A stretch of DNA of 64,000 nucleotides from Clostridium sp. chh4-2. Lineage in GTDB: Bacteria > Bacillota > Clostridia > Lachnospirales > Lachnospiraceae. The stretch spans positions 62,001 through 126,000 of the forward strand of contig NZ_PKUU01000015.1 of assembly GCF_002899675.1 (NCBI RefSeq). The letters are read 5' to 3'. How positions within the stretch are numbered: position 1 is the first letter of the stretch; every line of letters begins with the position of its first letter. This document shows positions 1 to 8,693 of this stretch, piece by piece. The position numbers were made by a program, and so were the translations under genes. The notes under the pieces were generated by a model that was given only the letters and a program-made list of their open reading frames with translations, was not told the DNA's origin and made no database searches.

Positions 1-542
1 CCGTCTATCCTGGCCGCTTCCAAGATGTCTGTGGATACATTTTGAAGCCCGGCGATGTAGATGATCATGATATAACCGATCAGCTGCCAGTTCATCAGAA
101 TAATCATCCCCCAATAGCCGTAGCTTGGGTCCATCAGCATGGTGACGCCGATCTGGGAAAGCACGCCGTTAATCATGGACTGCCAGATATACCCCAGCAC
201 GATGCCGCCGATCAGGTTTGGCATAAAAAACACGGTTCTGAATATATTGGTTCCTTTGATCTTCTGCGTCAGCATCAGCGCCAGAATGAACCCGCATACA
301 TTGATGGTAATAACCGCAACTGCCGCAAATTTAACAGTAAACCACAGGGCATTTAAAAAATCCTGGTTGGTAAACGCTTTAATATAGTTGGAAAAACCTA
401 CAAACGTGGCATTTGTGACCGTTGTAAAATCACAAAATGACAGATACAGCCCCATAACAAACGGTATAACAAACGCGATGAAAAATGCAATCAGTGTGGG
501 CAGTACAAAAATTGCGAAATAGCGTTTCATAGTTTTACCCAT
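1..542 (-). CDS. Sugar ABC transporter permease, MalF/UgpA type (3' end outside window)
   Basis: About 180 N-terminal residues are visible, reading leftward off the window edge. The start ATG at 542 follows an AGGAGG site at about 551-556. A first membrane segment (FVLPTLIAFFIAFVIPFVMGLYLSF) is followed by a periplasmic-type loop with VGFSNYIKAF, then further hydrophobic stretches (FILALMLTQ; FMPNLIGGIVLGYIW; MIILMNWQLIGYIMIIYIAGLQ). The visible part ends in EAARIDG, the start of the EAA loop that docks on the ATPase. This is the layout of carbohydrate-uptake CUT1 permeases. It lies 14 bp downstream of the binding-protein gene, so the two are co-transcribed; the partner permease is presumably beyond the edge. 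The alpha-glucan enzymes upstream suggest a maltodextrin-like substrate, but that is inference. Confidence 0.88.
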   Translation of the reverse strand, partial: MGKTMKRYFAIFVLPTLIAFFIAFVIPFVMGLYLSFCDFTTVTNATFVGFSNYIKAFTNQDFLNALWFTVKFAAVAVITINVCGFILALMLTQKIKGTNIFRTVFFMPNLIGGIVLGYIWQSMINGVLSQIGVTMLMDPSYGYWGMIILMNWQLIGYIMIIYIAGLQNVSTDILEAARID

Positions 543-556
543 AATTGTGCCTCCTT

Positions 557-1885
557 TTATTTGGCAGCTTCCTTCTCCGTCTTCCACTGCTCAACCACAA
601 CCGATTTCACCTCATCCCAGTTCATCGTTCCCTGGGCATATTCTAACAGGGCGCTTCCGAAATTGTCCTTAAATGTCTGGCTTGGGAATGTGGTAAATAC
701 CCATGGAATGTTGGTTTTATCGCTTTCCATAGACGCCAGCAAAAGCTGTGCCAGAGGATCGGTTGGTTTTTCATCCTCGCCGAATGTTGTAAATGGAGCG
801 ATATTGCCCAAACGGTTTGTCATATAATCTTTTCCTGTTTCAGAATTAATCAGCCAGTAAACAAAATCCAGAGAAGCCTTCTGGCTGGCCTCGGAAACCT
901 GTTTATTGATACAGAAATAGTTTTCAGTTCCTGAACATAAGCCCTGATTCTCTTCATCCGGAAGTCCCATGTAAATTGGTAAGATTCCGATGTCTTCCGC
1001 TTTCACCACATTACCGGATACGTCTGCGATCTGTCCCCACGCCCAGTTGCCGTTCTGCACCATAGCAGCCTGGCCCAATGCAAATTCTGCCATGGAATCG
1101 TTTACACCTTTGCTTCCCAGCATTTTCGGATCTGTGGTGGAATTGTTGATGTAAAGATCGAAGATATTTTTAAAATTGTCTCCGTATGTAAATTCAATTT
1201 CAGCCAGGTCATCCACATTTTTATCTTTATATTCCTGGTAAACCGGAAGGTTTGCCGTGTGGGTCTGCCATCTCCATTCTTCTCCCGGAAGCAAAGAGGT
1301 GGATGCAAATACGCCTTTGATTCCCAGCTGGTCTTTCTTGGACTGCATATCTTCCACAACCGCTTTTAAAGTGTCAAAATTAATGATCTCATCCGTAGAT
1401 TTGACAACGGCTCCGTCCATTTCAAAATACTTTTTCATGATGGCGTTGTTATAGATGATTCCGTATCCCTCGATTGCAAACGGCACGCCGTAAACACCGC
1501 CGTCATCTCCGGTGATCGCTAAGGACTGGTCGATCAAAGCTTTATAAAAATCGCTGTCTTTTAAATCCAGGCAGTAATCCTTCCAGGACTGATAGCCGAT
1601 GGGGCCGTTGATCTGGAATAATGTGGGGGCGTCTGTTTTGGCGATTTCAGACTTTAACGTGGATTCGTAGTTTCCGCCTGCCGCAGTCACCACTTTCACC
1701 TCAACTCCTGTTTCCTCTTTATAAACCTTTGCAATCTCTTCCCAGACATCTGTAACTTCCGGTTTAAAGTTAAGATAGTAAACCTTTCCCACATTGTCGT
1801 TCTTTTTGTTCCCCGACGCACAGCCGCTGAGAACCGCTGCCGCCATAGCCGCGCAAAGGATTCCTTTTACTAAATTTTTTCTCAT
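557..1885 (-). CDS. ABC transporter sugar-binding lipoprotein
   Basis: A 442-residue extracellular solute-binding protein of the MalE-like family. The N-terminus is a lipoprotein signal: KNL charge, hydrophobic core, then lipobox LSGCASG with Cys at about 22. The mature part begins VYYLNFKPEVTDVWEEIAKVY, the usual first beta strand and helix of family 1 binding proteins, and later has YGVPFAIEGYGIIYN and GQAAMVQNGNWAWGQI, typical of sugar-binding members. AGGAGG precedes the ATG. It is separated from the upstream GH13 gene by about 195 bp that hold tandem LacI-type operators, so it probably has its own regulated promoter. Alpha-glucoside or maltodextrin specificity is inferred from neighbours only. 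Confidence 0.9.
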   Translation of the reverse strand: MRKNLVKGILCAAMAAAVLSGCASGNKKNDNVGKVYYLNFKPEVTDVWEEIAKVYKEETGVEVKVVTAAGGNYESTLKSEIAKTDAPTLFQINGPIGYQSWKDYCLDLKDSDFYKALIDQSLAITGDDGGVYGVPFAIEGYGIIYNNAIMKKYFEMDGAVVKSTDEIINFDTLKAVVEDMQSKKDQLGIKGVFASTSLLPGEEWRWQTHTANLPVYQEYKDKNVDDLAEIEFTYGDNFKNIFDLYINNSTTDPKMLGSKGVNDSMAEFALGQAAMVQNGNWAWGQIADVSGNVVKAEDIGILPIYMGLPDEENQGLCSGTENYFCINKQVSEASQKASLDFVYWLINSETGKDYMTNRLGNIAPFTTFGEDEKPTDPLAQLLLASMESDKTNIPWVFTTFPSQTFKDNFGSALLEYAQGTMNWDEVKSVVVEQWKTEKEAAK

Positions 1886-1917
1886 GACTTTCTCCTCCTG
1901 GATTTAATTTTTATTAT

Positions 1918-1929
1918 GTAATTGTTCAG
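1918..1929 (+). repeat. 12-mer motif GTAAYTGTTCAG, copy 1
   Basis: One of three copies in the window (also 57920-57931 and 61588-61599). Read on the minus strand it is CTGAACARTTAC and sits about 33-62 nt upstream of the start codon of a minus-strand gene each time. Copies 1 and 2 also share the following CCC.CACAATT. Role unknown; it could be a shared promoter-proximal or transcript-leader element. Confidence 0.4.
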
Positions 1930-1982
1930 TGCCCTCACAATTACGGGCAAAAATCCTCTCTGAACAAGGCATTTCTCTTTCC

Positions 1983-2006
1983 GGTTACGTTACCGGAAAC
2001 GTTTCC
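1983..2006. promoter_or_regulatory. Tandem LacI-family operator-like palindromes
   Basis: Two 12-bp sites abut: GGTTACGTTACC (1983-1994, imperfect) and GGAAACGTTTCC (1995-2006, perfect palindrome). The central CG and flanking purine/pyrimidine symmetry are those of LacI/GalR-family or CcpA-like sites. They lie about 100 bp upstream of the binding-protein start, in the only sizeable gap within the locus. The regulator at 8694 or a global CcpA are candidates; neither is proven. Confidence 0.55.
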
Positions 2007-2081
2007 AAAAATGGCAATAAAACTTTTATTAAGCTGTGAACCTGAATCTGTCACGCTCTTTCTCTATCTGAAACTTCCCTC

Positions 2082-3773
2082 TTAAAATTTATCATATGCG
2101 ATTACAACCGCCTGATAAGGATTCAGTATTAACCGTTGATTGTCCATCGTGAAATCCTCACAGTTATTGATGAGCAGCGTTTCTTTTCCCTTACAGCCCT
2201 CAATCGTTTCCAGACTTATCTCTCTGTCCCGGCCGTCGAAATTGCCGACCACCAGAATGTCCTGATCTTCTCCCCTTCTCACATATGCCATGATATCTTT
2301 TTCACCGGACAACACCGGTTCGGTCTTTCCATAGACAACCGTATTTTCGTAAACCGGATTTCTTCTCAGTGAGATCAGTGCACGGTAAATGGCATAAACG
2401 CTGTCCTTCCGTCCCATCTGTTCCTCTGCATTGATATCCGGATAATCAGGATTGACAGCCAGCCATGGACGCCCTTTGGTAAATCCGGCGTTGTCTTCGC
2501 CGTTCCACTGAAATGGGGTTCTCGCATTGTCCCGGCTGTAGTGGTTGATGATCTTCAATGCCTCTTCTTCACTGTACCCCACTTCCAGACAACGGCGGTA
2601 TTCGTCCTTCGATCCCACATCATCCACCTCGTCTATGGACTTAAAAACCGTATTTTCCATTCCCAGCTCCTGTCCCTGATAGATAAAAGGAATGCCTTTC
2701 AGCATAAAATACATAACTGCCAAAAGTTTCTTTCCCCGTTCATTCCGGGCGCCATCTGGCAGGTAGTGGCTGACGCCTCTCGGCTCATCGTGATTTTCGA
2801 TGATATTGGCCAGATATCCCACGCCTTCGCTCCGCCTCTGGCTTTCAAAACAGCACCTCTTGTAATCTTCCGGCGCCGGCTTTCTGCAGTCATACCATCC
2901 GAGCGGCGATTTGCCTTCCACGGTCTGACGGAAATCAAACATGGAGGAAAAATATCCGTTTTCCCCGATGAAATCAGGAAGCTCTTCTTCTTTTTCATTG
3001 AACACTTCACCTACAGTAAATGCGTCGTGAAGCTTAAATGTCCGGTCCCTCATCTCGCCTAAAAATTCGCCGATTCCCCTGGCGTCCGCAAGAACCTGCC
3101 CCATATCACACAATCCGTCTTCCCGGTCCGCCGGATAATCCCGAAACGGCAGCGGTTTCTTGATATTGATGATCGCATCGATCCGGAAACCTGCCAATCC
3201 CTTTTCCAGCCACCAGTTGATCATCCGGTAAATGGATTCGCGCAGCTTTGGATTCTCCCAATTGAGGTCCGGCTGCTTTTTATGAAATACATGCAGATAG
3301 TAATAATCCGTTCCGGGCACCTGCTCCCATACCGGGCCTCCGAAATAAGACCTCCAATTGCAGGGCAGTTTCCCATCCTTTGCCTTTTCCATGTAGAAAA
3401 ACTTTCCGTACTCCCCGTCCGGATCTTCACACGCCTTTTTAAACCATTCATGCTCATCCGAACAGTGATTCACCACCAGATCCATCAGAACATGCATATC
3501 CCTTTTCTTCGCTTCTGCCAGCAAAGTATCCATGTCCTCCATGGTTCCGAACTGGGGATCTATCTGATAATAATCTGCGATATCATACCCCTGATCCGCG
3601 CATGGGGACAGATAAACAGGAGAAATCCACAGGATGTCGATGCCCAGTTCCTTCAGATAGTCCAGTTTTTCCATAATCCCTTTGATATCCCCGATTCCGT
3701 CTCCATTGGAATCATAAAAGCTTTTGGGATAAATCTGGTATGCGGTCTTATTATGCCACCATTTTTGTTCCAT
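2082..3773 (-). CDS. Alpha-glucosidase, GH13 (oligo-1,6-glucosidase-like subfamily)
   Basis: A 563-residue cytoplasmic glycoside hydrolase with no signal peptide. It opens with WWHNKTAYQIYPKSFYDSNGDGIGD, the classic GH13_31 start. Catalytic residues visible are nucleophile Asp199 (GFRIDAI), acid/base Glu256 (TVGEVF) and Asp329 (ENHDEPR); VNH at about 101-103 is conserved region I. The residue after the nucleophile is Ala; in this subfamily Val at that place goes with alpha-1,6 activity, while Ala/Thr goes with alpha-1,4, so maltose-type oligosaccharides are the more likely substrate. The start follows AAAGGAGG. It lies 11 bp from malQ in the PTS-led operon. Confidence 0.9.
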   Translation of the reverse strand: MEQKWWHNKTAYQIYPKSFYDSNGDGIGDIKGIMEKLDYLKELGIDILWISPVYLSPCADQGYDIADYYQIDPQFGTMEDMDTLLAEAKKRDMHVLMDLVVNHCSDEHEWFKKACEDPDGEYGKFFYMEKAKDGKLPCNWRSYFGGPVWEQVPGTDYYYLHVFHKKQPDLNWENPKLRESIYRMINWWLEKGLAGFRIDAIINIKKPLPFRDYPADREDGLCDMGQVLADARGIGEFLGEMRDRTFKLHDAFTVGEVFNEKEEELPDFIGENGYFSSMFDFRQTVEGKSPLGWYDCRKPAPEDYKRCCFESQRRSEGVGYLANIIENHDEPRGVSHYLPDGARNERGKKLLAVMYFMLKGIPFIYQGQELGMENTVFKSIDEVDDVGSKDEYRRCLEVGYSEEEALKIINHYSRDNARTPFQWNGEDNAGFTKGRPWLAVNPDYPDINAEEQMGRKDSVYAIYRALISLRRNPVYENTVVYGKTEPVLSGEKDIMAYVRRGEDQDILVVGNFDGRDREISLETIEGCKGKETLLINNCEDFTMDNQRLILNPYQAVVIAYDKF

Positions 3774-3784
3774 TGTATCCTCCT

Positions 3785-5290
3785 TTAAGGCTGCCAGTTC
3801 CAGCGGCCGTACCGCAGAGTAACAGCTCCTATATTTTCAACCGTTTTCTTGGACAACTGCCCCGGTATCAGACGCCATTTCCAGTTGGTTCCCACTGTAG
3901 AAGGCAGATTGATCCGCGCCTTATTGTCCAGTCCCAGGTAATCCTGAAGCGGAATGATGCAGATTCTGGCCTGACTGCGCATTACCAGGCTGATAAACGA
4001 CTGGTTGAGCTCTTCATCAGGCGTGTAATAATCATTCAGATAGTCCCGGGCCAGTTTCTGTTCCTCCGGCTGAATGGAACGGTACCATCCGGCAATGGTT
4101 TCATTGTCATGGGTTCCCGTATAAACCACGCAGTTTTCCGGATAATTATGGGGAAGATAATCGCTGGCGCATCCCGAATCCCTGGCGTCAAATGCGAATT
4201 CCAGCACCTTCATTCCCGGATACCCGCTGTCTCTCACCAGCTGCCTTACCGAATCGGTCACATATCCCAGGTCCTCCGCGATAATCTCCTTCTCACCTAA
4301 CTCGGACCTTACCTTGCGAAACAGCTCAATTCCCGGCCCCTGTTCCCAGTGGCCGGGGGCCGCAGTCGCCGCCCCCGCCGGAACGGAAAAATACTGGTCA
4401 AATCCCCGGAAATGATCGATCCGCACCACATCATACAGCCGGTAACAGTAAGAAAGCCGTTCCAGCCACCACCGGTATCCCGTATTCCTGTGATAATCCC
4501 ACCGGTAAAGCGGATTTCCCCAAAGCTGTCCGGTGGCTGAAAATCCATCCGGCGGGCATCCCGCTACCGCAGTCGGAGCGTTGTCGCCGTCCAGCTGGAA
4601 CAGTTCCGGATGCGCCCAGGTATCCGCGCTGTCCAAGGCCACATAGATGGGAATATCCCCGATTATCCGGATTCCCCGGCCGTTTGCATAAGCCTTCAAT
4701 TTCTTCCACTGCTTCATAAATGTAAACTGGAGATATTCGTGGAACTCGATTTCAAAATACAGTTCCTTCCGGTAATAATCCAGGGCGTTCTGTCTCCTGA
4801 GCCGTATATCCTCCGGCCACTCTGTCCAGGCCTTTTCCTCAAATCTTGTTTTTACCGCCCGAAACAGCGCATAATCCTGCAGCCACCAGTTATTTTCCTC
4901 TTTAAACCGAACAAATTCCCCGTTTTCGGCAATCCGGCTCCGCTCATAGGCCTTGCGAAGCAGCGGATAGCGCGCCGCATATACCTTAGCATAATCCACG
5001 CTTTCAGGCGTTCTGCCGAAATCCGCCGCCCCGCATTCCTTCCGGCTCAGCACGCCTTCTTCTATCAGCTCTTCCAAACTGATGAAATAGGGATTTCCCG
5101 CAAATGTGGAAAATGACTGATAGGGTGAATCCCCGTAACTGGTAGGCCCTAACGGCAGAATCTGCCAATAGGACTGGCCCGCCAGTTTCAGCTGATCCAC
5201 AAACTCATACGCTTCTTTAGAAAAGCATCCGATCCCATACCTGGAAGGCAGGCTGGAAACCGATAATAAAATTCCGCTTTCTCGTTTCAT
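3785..5290 (-). CDS. malQ: 4-alpha-glucanotransferase (amylomaltase, GH77)
   Basis: 501 residues from the ATG at 5290 (GAGGA lies 5 nt upstream); a longer reading frame to 5467 runs into the preceding gene and is not used. The protein begins MKRESGILLSVSSLPSRYGIG, then SYWQILPLGPTSYGDSPYQ, both hallmarks of MalQ. Catalytic motifs are VRIDHFRGFD (nucleophile), IIAEDLG (acid/base) and THDNETIAGW. The enzyme transfers maltodextrin segments between chains in the cytoplasm and releases glucose. The start is 2 bp from the stop of the EEP gene, so translation is probably coupled. With the GH13 enzyme it would turn imported alpha-glucans into glucose and larger dextrins. Confidence 0.93.
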   Translation of the reverse strand: MKRESGILLSVSSLPSRYGIGCFSKEAYEFVDQLKLAGQSYWQILPLGPTSYGDSPYQSFSTFAGNPYFISLEELIEEGVLSRKECGAADFGRTPESVDYAKVYAARYPLLRKAYERSRIAENGEFVRFKEENNWWLQDYALFRAVKTRFEEKAWTEWPEDIRLRRQNALDYYRKELYFEIEFHEYLQFTFMKQWKKLKAYANGRGIRIIGDIPIYVALDSADTWAHPELFQLDGDNAPTAVAGCPPDGFSATGQLWGNPLYRWDYHRNTGYRWWLERLSYCYRLYDVVRIDHFRGFDQYFSVPAGAATAAPGHWEQGPGIELFRKVRSELGEKEIIAEDLGYVTDSVRQLVRDSGYPGMKVLEFAFDARDSGCASDYLPHNYPENCVVYTGTHDNETIAGWYRSIQPEEQKLARDYLNDYYTPDEELNQSFISLVMRSQARICIIPLQDYLGLDNKARINLPSTVGTNWKWRLIPGQLSKKTVENIGAVTLRYGRWNWQP

Positions 5291-5291
5291 A

Positions 5292-6209
5292 TTATTCCTC
5301 ATTTCCATGCAGATTTTCCCGCATACCGGAATCCGCGGACACCGCTTTGCCTGATCCGCATTCTGCTGATATTCCAAAATGATCCGATACCACAGGATAA
5401 CATTTCCCGTCAAACAGGACACGGGAACATTTAACCGGCATTTTCCGGTCCGCCCAGATGTAATCAATCCTCATGGCCCTTTTCTCTTTTTTATCCTTCC
5501 AGCCGTCAATGGAATGATCCACCGTATTGCCGCCGTCCTTTTCCTCTGCCAGCTCATAGGAATCCTGCCAGCCGGATTTTTTAATCAAATCATATCCTTC
5601 CCCCGGGATATGGGAAGGGGAATTAAAGTCTCCCATCAGCCACGACGGCGCTCCTTCTTGCGGTTTAACCAGGCCGGCGATCCGTTTCCACTGTTCATAA
5701 AACGGTTCCTCTTCATCCTGCCACCAGCCCATATGAACGCTGTAAAACTGCTGAGACCCCCGGTCTGTCATAGCTGTGATTCCCAGAATCTTTCTGGTCT
5801 TCCAGTTCCGGTAATCGTGGGTCTTTGTTATAAAAAACTGTCCGGTATCAAGAACCGGGAAACGGCAAAACAGCGCCAGGCCTTCATCGTATCTCTCATA
5901 CCCGATTTTTGCCGAAACCCAGGTCCAGGAATAGGATACGCCCCGTTCCAACAGCATCTTCGCCGCCCGGTAACCGTGATTGTCTTCCCGTATCACGGCC
6001 TCTTCACAGTCATCTCCAAGCTCACAGGGAATATAGCCGGACCGTTCCAGAAGATCCACAGGCACAGGCGCCTTTGTCCTGGTCTGGTTTACCTCCTGAA
6101 GGGCGATCACATGGGGCATTTCCCGGCAGATTCCCTCGACGAACTGCTCCAGTTTCTCCTCGTAATGTTCTTCTTCCAGACTGTGCGTGTTTAATGTTAT
6201 AAGCTTCAT
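5292..6209 (-). CDS. Endonuclease/exonuclease/phosphatase (EEP) family hydrolase
   Basis: 305 residues carrying the EEP-fold signatures in order: MKLITLNTHS (first strand, metal Asn), VIALQEVNQ (metal Glu), VHMGWW, LMGDFNSPS (catalytic Asp/Asn) and SDHFGISA (C-terminal catalytic His). No signal peptide or membrane segment. The family includes DNases, sphingomyelinase-like and inositol-phosphatase-like enzymes, so the substrate cannot be read from sequence. It sits 8 bp downstream of the PTS permease and 2 bp upstream of malQ. That placement suggests a phosphodiester or sugar-phosphate product of the PTS rather than nucleic acid, but this is inference. Confidence 0.85.
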   Translation of the reverse strand: MKLITLNTHSLEEEHYEEKLEQFVEGICREMPHVIALQEVNQTRTKAPVPVDLLERSGYIPCELGDDCEEAVIREDNHGYRAAKMLLERGVSYSWTWVSAKIGYERYDEGLALFCRFPVLDTGQFFITKTHDYRNWKTRKILGITAMTDRGSQQFYSVHMGWWQDEEEPFYEQWKRIAGLVKPQEGAPSWLMGDFNSPSHIPGEGYDLIKKSGWQDSYELAEEKDGGNTVDHSIDGWKDKKEKRAMRIDYIWADRKMPVKCSRVLFDGKCYPVVSDHFGISAECGSGKAVSADSGMRENLHGNEE

Positions 6210-6217
6210 ATCCGCTC

Positions 6218-8413
6218 CTATAAAATATCGTTGATATCCGATTTCATCACATCCGCCTTAGGACCGTAAACCGCCTGGATTCCCTGGTCCTTTTTAATCA
6301 GTCCCATGGCTCCTTCCGCCTTCCAGGCCGCCGCGTCCGCCACTTTAGCCACATCCTTAACCGTCACCCTAAGCCGCGTCATGCAGGCGTCCACCAGCAC
6401 GATATTCTCTCTGCCTCCCAAAAGGCCGATAATCCGTTCCGCCTGGCCTCCGCCGCCGGTTACAGCAGCTTGGGAATCATTTTCGTCGGAACCGCTGTCA
6501 TCGGTATAGTTGCCCAGACGCCCGGGCGTTGCAAAATGGAATTTTCCGATCATAAAATAGGCCACCGCATATCCCACCGCAAAGAACACGGCAACGCATA
6601 TCACAAAGTTAATGATATCTCCGGTCAGCCCCGCTTTCACCGACATGGGAATACGGGTTAAAAACTCCAGATTTCCAAAGGAATGCAACCTCAGGTTGAT
6701 AACACCTGCCAAAGCAAACGCGCATCCCTGTAAAACCGCATAGATCAGATACAAAGGCAGAGCGCAGAACATGAACATAAATTCCAGCGGCTCCGTAACG
6801 CCTGTCAAAAATACCGCCAGCACCGTTGAGATAAACATGGAACGGTATTTATGCTTTTTGTCCGCATCCACTCTGCGGTACATGGCAAGAGCGATTCCCA
6901 GAAGGAGGCCTGTGGCCCCGATCATCTGTCCCACCTTGAATCTGGCAGGCGTAACCGTGGTTAAAAGCTGCTGATATCCGGCCATATCGCCTGCATCTTT
7001 CAGATTAATCAAATCCGTGGCCCATGCCAGCCACAGCGGGTCCTGGCCGAACACCTGAGAGCCTGCATTCACTCCGCTTAAAATCGTATAAGTACCGCCG
7101 AAAGAAGTGTAATTCATCGGTATTGTCAGCATATGGTGAAGTCCGAACGGAAGCAGCAGCCTTTCCAGCGTTCCATAGACAAATGGAGCCAGCACAGGAG
7201 AGGTGTCGGATGAATTGGCAATCCAAACGCCGAAATCATTGATTCCGGTCTGAACCACCGGCCATACAAACGCCAGAACTACGGAGATAATCACGGACCA
7301 GAGAATTACCACCAGAGGAACGAACCGTTTTCCGTTGAAGAAAGCCAGCGCGTCGGGAAGCTTTCTGTAATTGTAATATTTGTTATAAATCACTCCGCCT
7401 GTAAATCCGGCTATGATTCCTACGAACACGCCCATATTAAGCGCCGGTGATCCCAACACCGAAGTAAAATAACCGTTTACCAGAATTTCCTGACCGAGTA
7501 AGGTATGGGTCACTGCCGCAGGATCGGCCAGATCAGCGCTGCTCACCCCGAAAAGCGCTCCTGTAATCACATTAATCAGAATAAATGCGATCACAGCCGC
7601 AAATGCTCCGCCCGCCTTTTCCTTAGCCCAGGAACCTCCGATGGCAACGGCAAACAGAATGTGCAGGTTATTGATAATCGCCCAGCCGATATTCTCCATG
7701 GTACTTCCCAGGGTGAGTATCATGCCGATATCCCCGCCGCTCATCTGCACCAGTTTGCCAATGCTGATCATCAATCCGGCCGCCGGCATCACGGCGATTA
7801 CCGTCATAAGAACTTTTCCCAGCTTTTGAAGGAAGTCAAAATTGATAATGGATTTCTTATTGCGGGACGGTTTCCCATCCCCTTTGGATTCCGGCTCATT
7901 CTGCGTCTGGTGATCCGGTTCTTTTATTTCCTCCGCTTCTATAATGGAAACTACGGCGTCTTCCCCTGCCTTCACCGCGCCGGTTCTGCATTCCATCCTG
8001 CGCCCATCCAATCCTCCGCAGATGATTACCGGCGTGACCGGATTCACCTGCTTTTCCAGAAGCCCTTTTAAATCTGCCTCTGCAACCAGGTCTCCGGCTT
8101 TCACCTTGTCGCCAGGTTTAACATGGCAGGTAAAAAATTCCCCTTTCATGGAAACCGTCTCCAAACCGAAATGAACCATCACTTCAATTCCATCCTCTGA
8201 ACGGAATCCGTATGCGTGCAGAGTTTCAGCCACGGAAACCACTTCCCCGTCCACCGGGCTCAGAATCTTTCCGTCCTCCGGTATAACAGCCGCCCCGTCC
8301 CCTATGATCTTCTGTGAAAATACCGGGTCCGGCACGTCTTCCATGGGAACCGCCGTTCCGGTCAGCGGTGACAGAATCCTGATTTTGCTCAACCCATCCT
8401 TCTTCTCTTTCAT
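6218..8413 (-). CDS. PTS glucose/maltose-type permease, fused IIA-IIC-IIB
   Basis: 731 residues. The N-terminal IIA domain (about 8-150) matches the Crr/IIA-glucose family, with phosphorylated His81 in VMVHFGLETV and the early SPLTG...DPVFSQKIIGDG motif. A charged linker (about 165-190) leads to IIC (about 195-625), which begins LQKLGKVLMTVIAVMPAAGL and contains LPFGLHHMLTIPMNY, typical of the glucose/maltose class. The C-terminal IIB (about 655-731) has phospho-Cys677 in ACMTRLRV. Domain order IIA-IIC-IIB is less usual than IIC-IIB-IIA but is known in Firmicutes. It is the first gene of the operon, preceded by AGGAGG and a LacI-type operator, and is divergent from the LacI gene. Confidence 0.92.
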   Translation of the reverse strand: MKEKKDGLSKIRILSPLTGTAVPMEDVPDPVFSQKIIGDGAAVIPEDGKILSPVDGEVVSVAETLHAYGFRSEDGIEVMVHFGLETVSMKGEFFTCHVKPGDKVKAGDLVAEADLKGLLEKQVNPVTPVIICGGLDGRRMECRTGAVKAGEDAVVSIIEAEEIKEPDHQTQNEPESKGDGKPSRNKKSIINFDFLQKLGKVLMTVIAVMPAAGLMISIGKLVQMSGGDIGMILTLGSTMENIGWAIINNLHILFAVAIGGSWAKEKAGGAFAAVIAFILINVITGALFGVSSADLADPAAVTHTLLGQEILVNGYFTSVLGSPALNMGVFVGIIAGFTGGVIYNKYYNYRKLPDALAFFNGKRFVPLVVILWSVIISVVLAFVWPVVQTGINDFGVWIANSSDTSPVLAPFVYGTLERLLLPFGLHHMLTIPMNYTSFGGTYTILSGVNAGSQVFGQDPLWLAWATDLINLKDAGDMAGYQQLLTTVTPARFKVGQMIGATGLLLGIALAMYRRVDADKKHKYRSMFISTVLAVFLTGVTEPLEFMFMFCALPLYLIYAVLQGCAFALAGVINLRLHSFGNLEFLTRIPMSVKAGLTGDIINFVICVAVFFAVGYAVAYFMIGKFHFATPGRLGNYTDDSGSDENDSQAAVTGGGGQAERIIGLLGGRENIVLVDACMTRLRVTVKDVAKVADAAAWKAEGAMGLIKKDQGIQAVYGPKADVMKSDINDIL

Positions 8414-8448
8414 ATCCTACCTCCTGGGAATCTCGTTGCATTGTTTGC

Positions 8449-8460
8449 GCAACCGCTTGC
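8449..8460. promoter_or_regulatory. LacI-type operator of the PTS operon
   Basis: GCAACCGCTTGC is an imperfect palindrome with GCAA/TTGC half-sites around a central CG, embedded in further TTGC/GCAA repeats (8436-8463). It lies just downstream of the minus-strand -10 box at 8465-8470, where a bound repressor would block transcription. Confidence 0.6.
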
Positions 8461-8464
8461 ATTA

Positions 8465-8493
8465 AATATAGAATAGTTGCACTAACTTTTCAA
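8465..8493 (-). promoter_or_regulatory. Sigma-70 promoter of the PTS-mal operon
   Basis: On the minus strand: -35 TTGAAA (8488-8493), 17-nt spacer, -10 TATATT (8465-8470). The PTS start codon is about 50 nt further down. Confidence 0.65.
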
Positions 8494-8605
8494 CTGTTAT
8501 TTTAATATTTTAGCCTTTTCTACTTTTTACACAAAATACGCATTCCGTTTTTGTGCACTTTTTAATGCATTTAAGGCTGTTTCATGGCTTCTTTTTGCAC
8601 GATTG

Positions 8606-8623
8606 TTGCATATTTTTATGCAA
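8606..8623. promoter_or_regulatory. Inverted repeat TTGCATA-N4-TATGCAA
   Basis: Perfect 7-bp arms with a 4-nt spacer just upstream of the lacI-family promoter; a further TTTGCATA lies at 8639-8646. The half-site TTGCA recurs at the PTS operator, so the same regulator probably binds both sides (autoregulation). Confidence 0.5.
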
Positions 8624-8629
8624 ATACAT

Positions 8630-8658
8630 TTGACAAAATTTGCATAAAAATATAAAAT
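8630..8658 (+). promoter_or_regulatory. Sigma-70 promoter of the LacI-family gene
   Basis: TTGACA (8630-8635), 17-nt spacer, TAAAAT (8653-8658), about 35 nt upstream of the ATG at 8694. Confidence 0.65.
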
Positions 8659-8693
8659 AAGAGTAACAAATGATTTTATTTAAGGAGATTATT

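Noticed and set aside
5379..6194. 271-codon plus-strand frame antisense to the EEP gene
   Set aside because: Shadow of a real gene; no ribosome binding site and no domain pattern.
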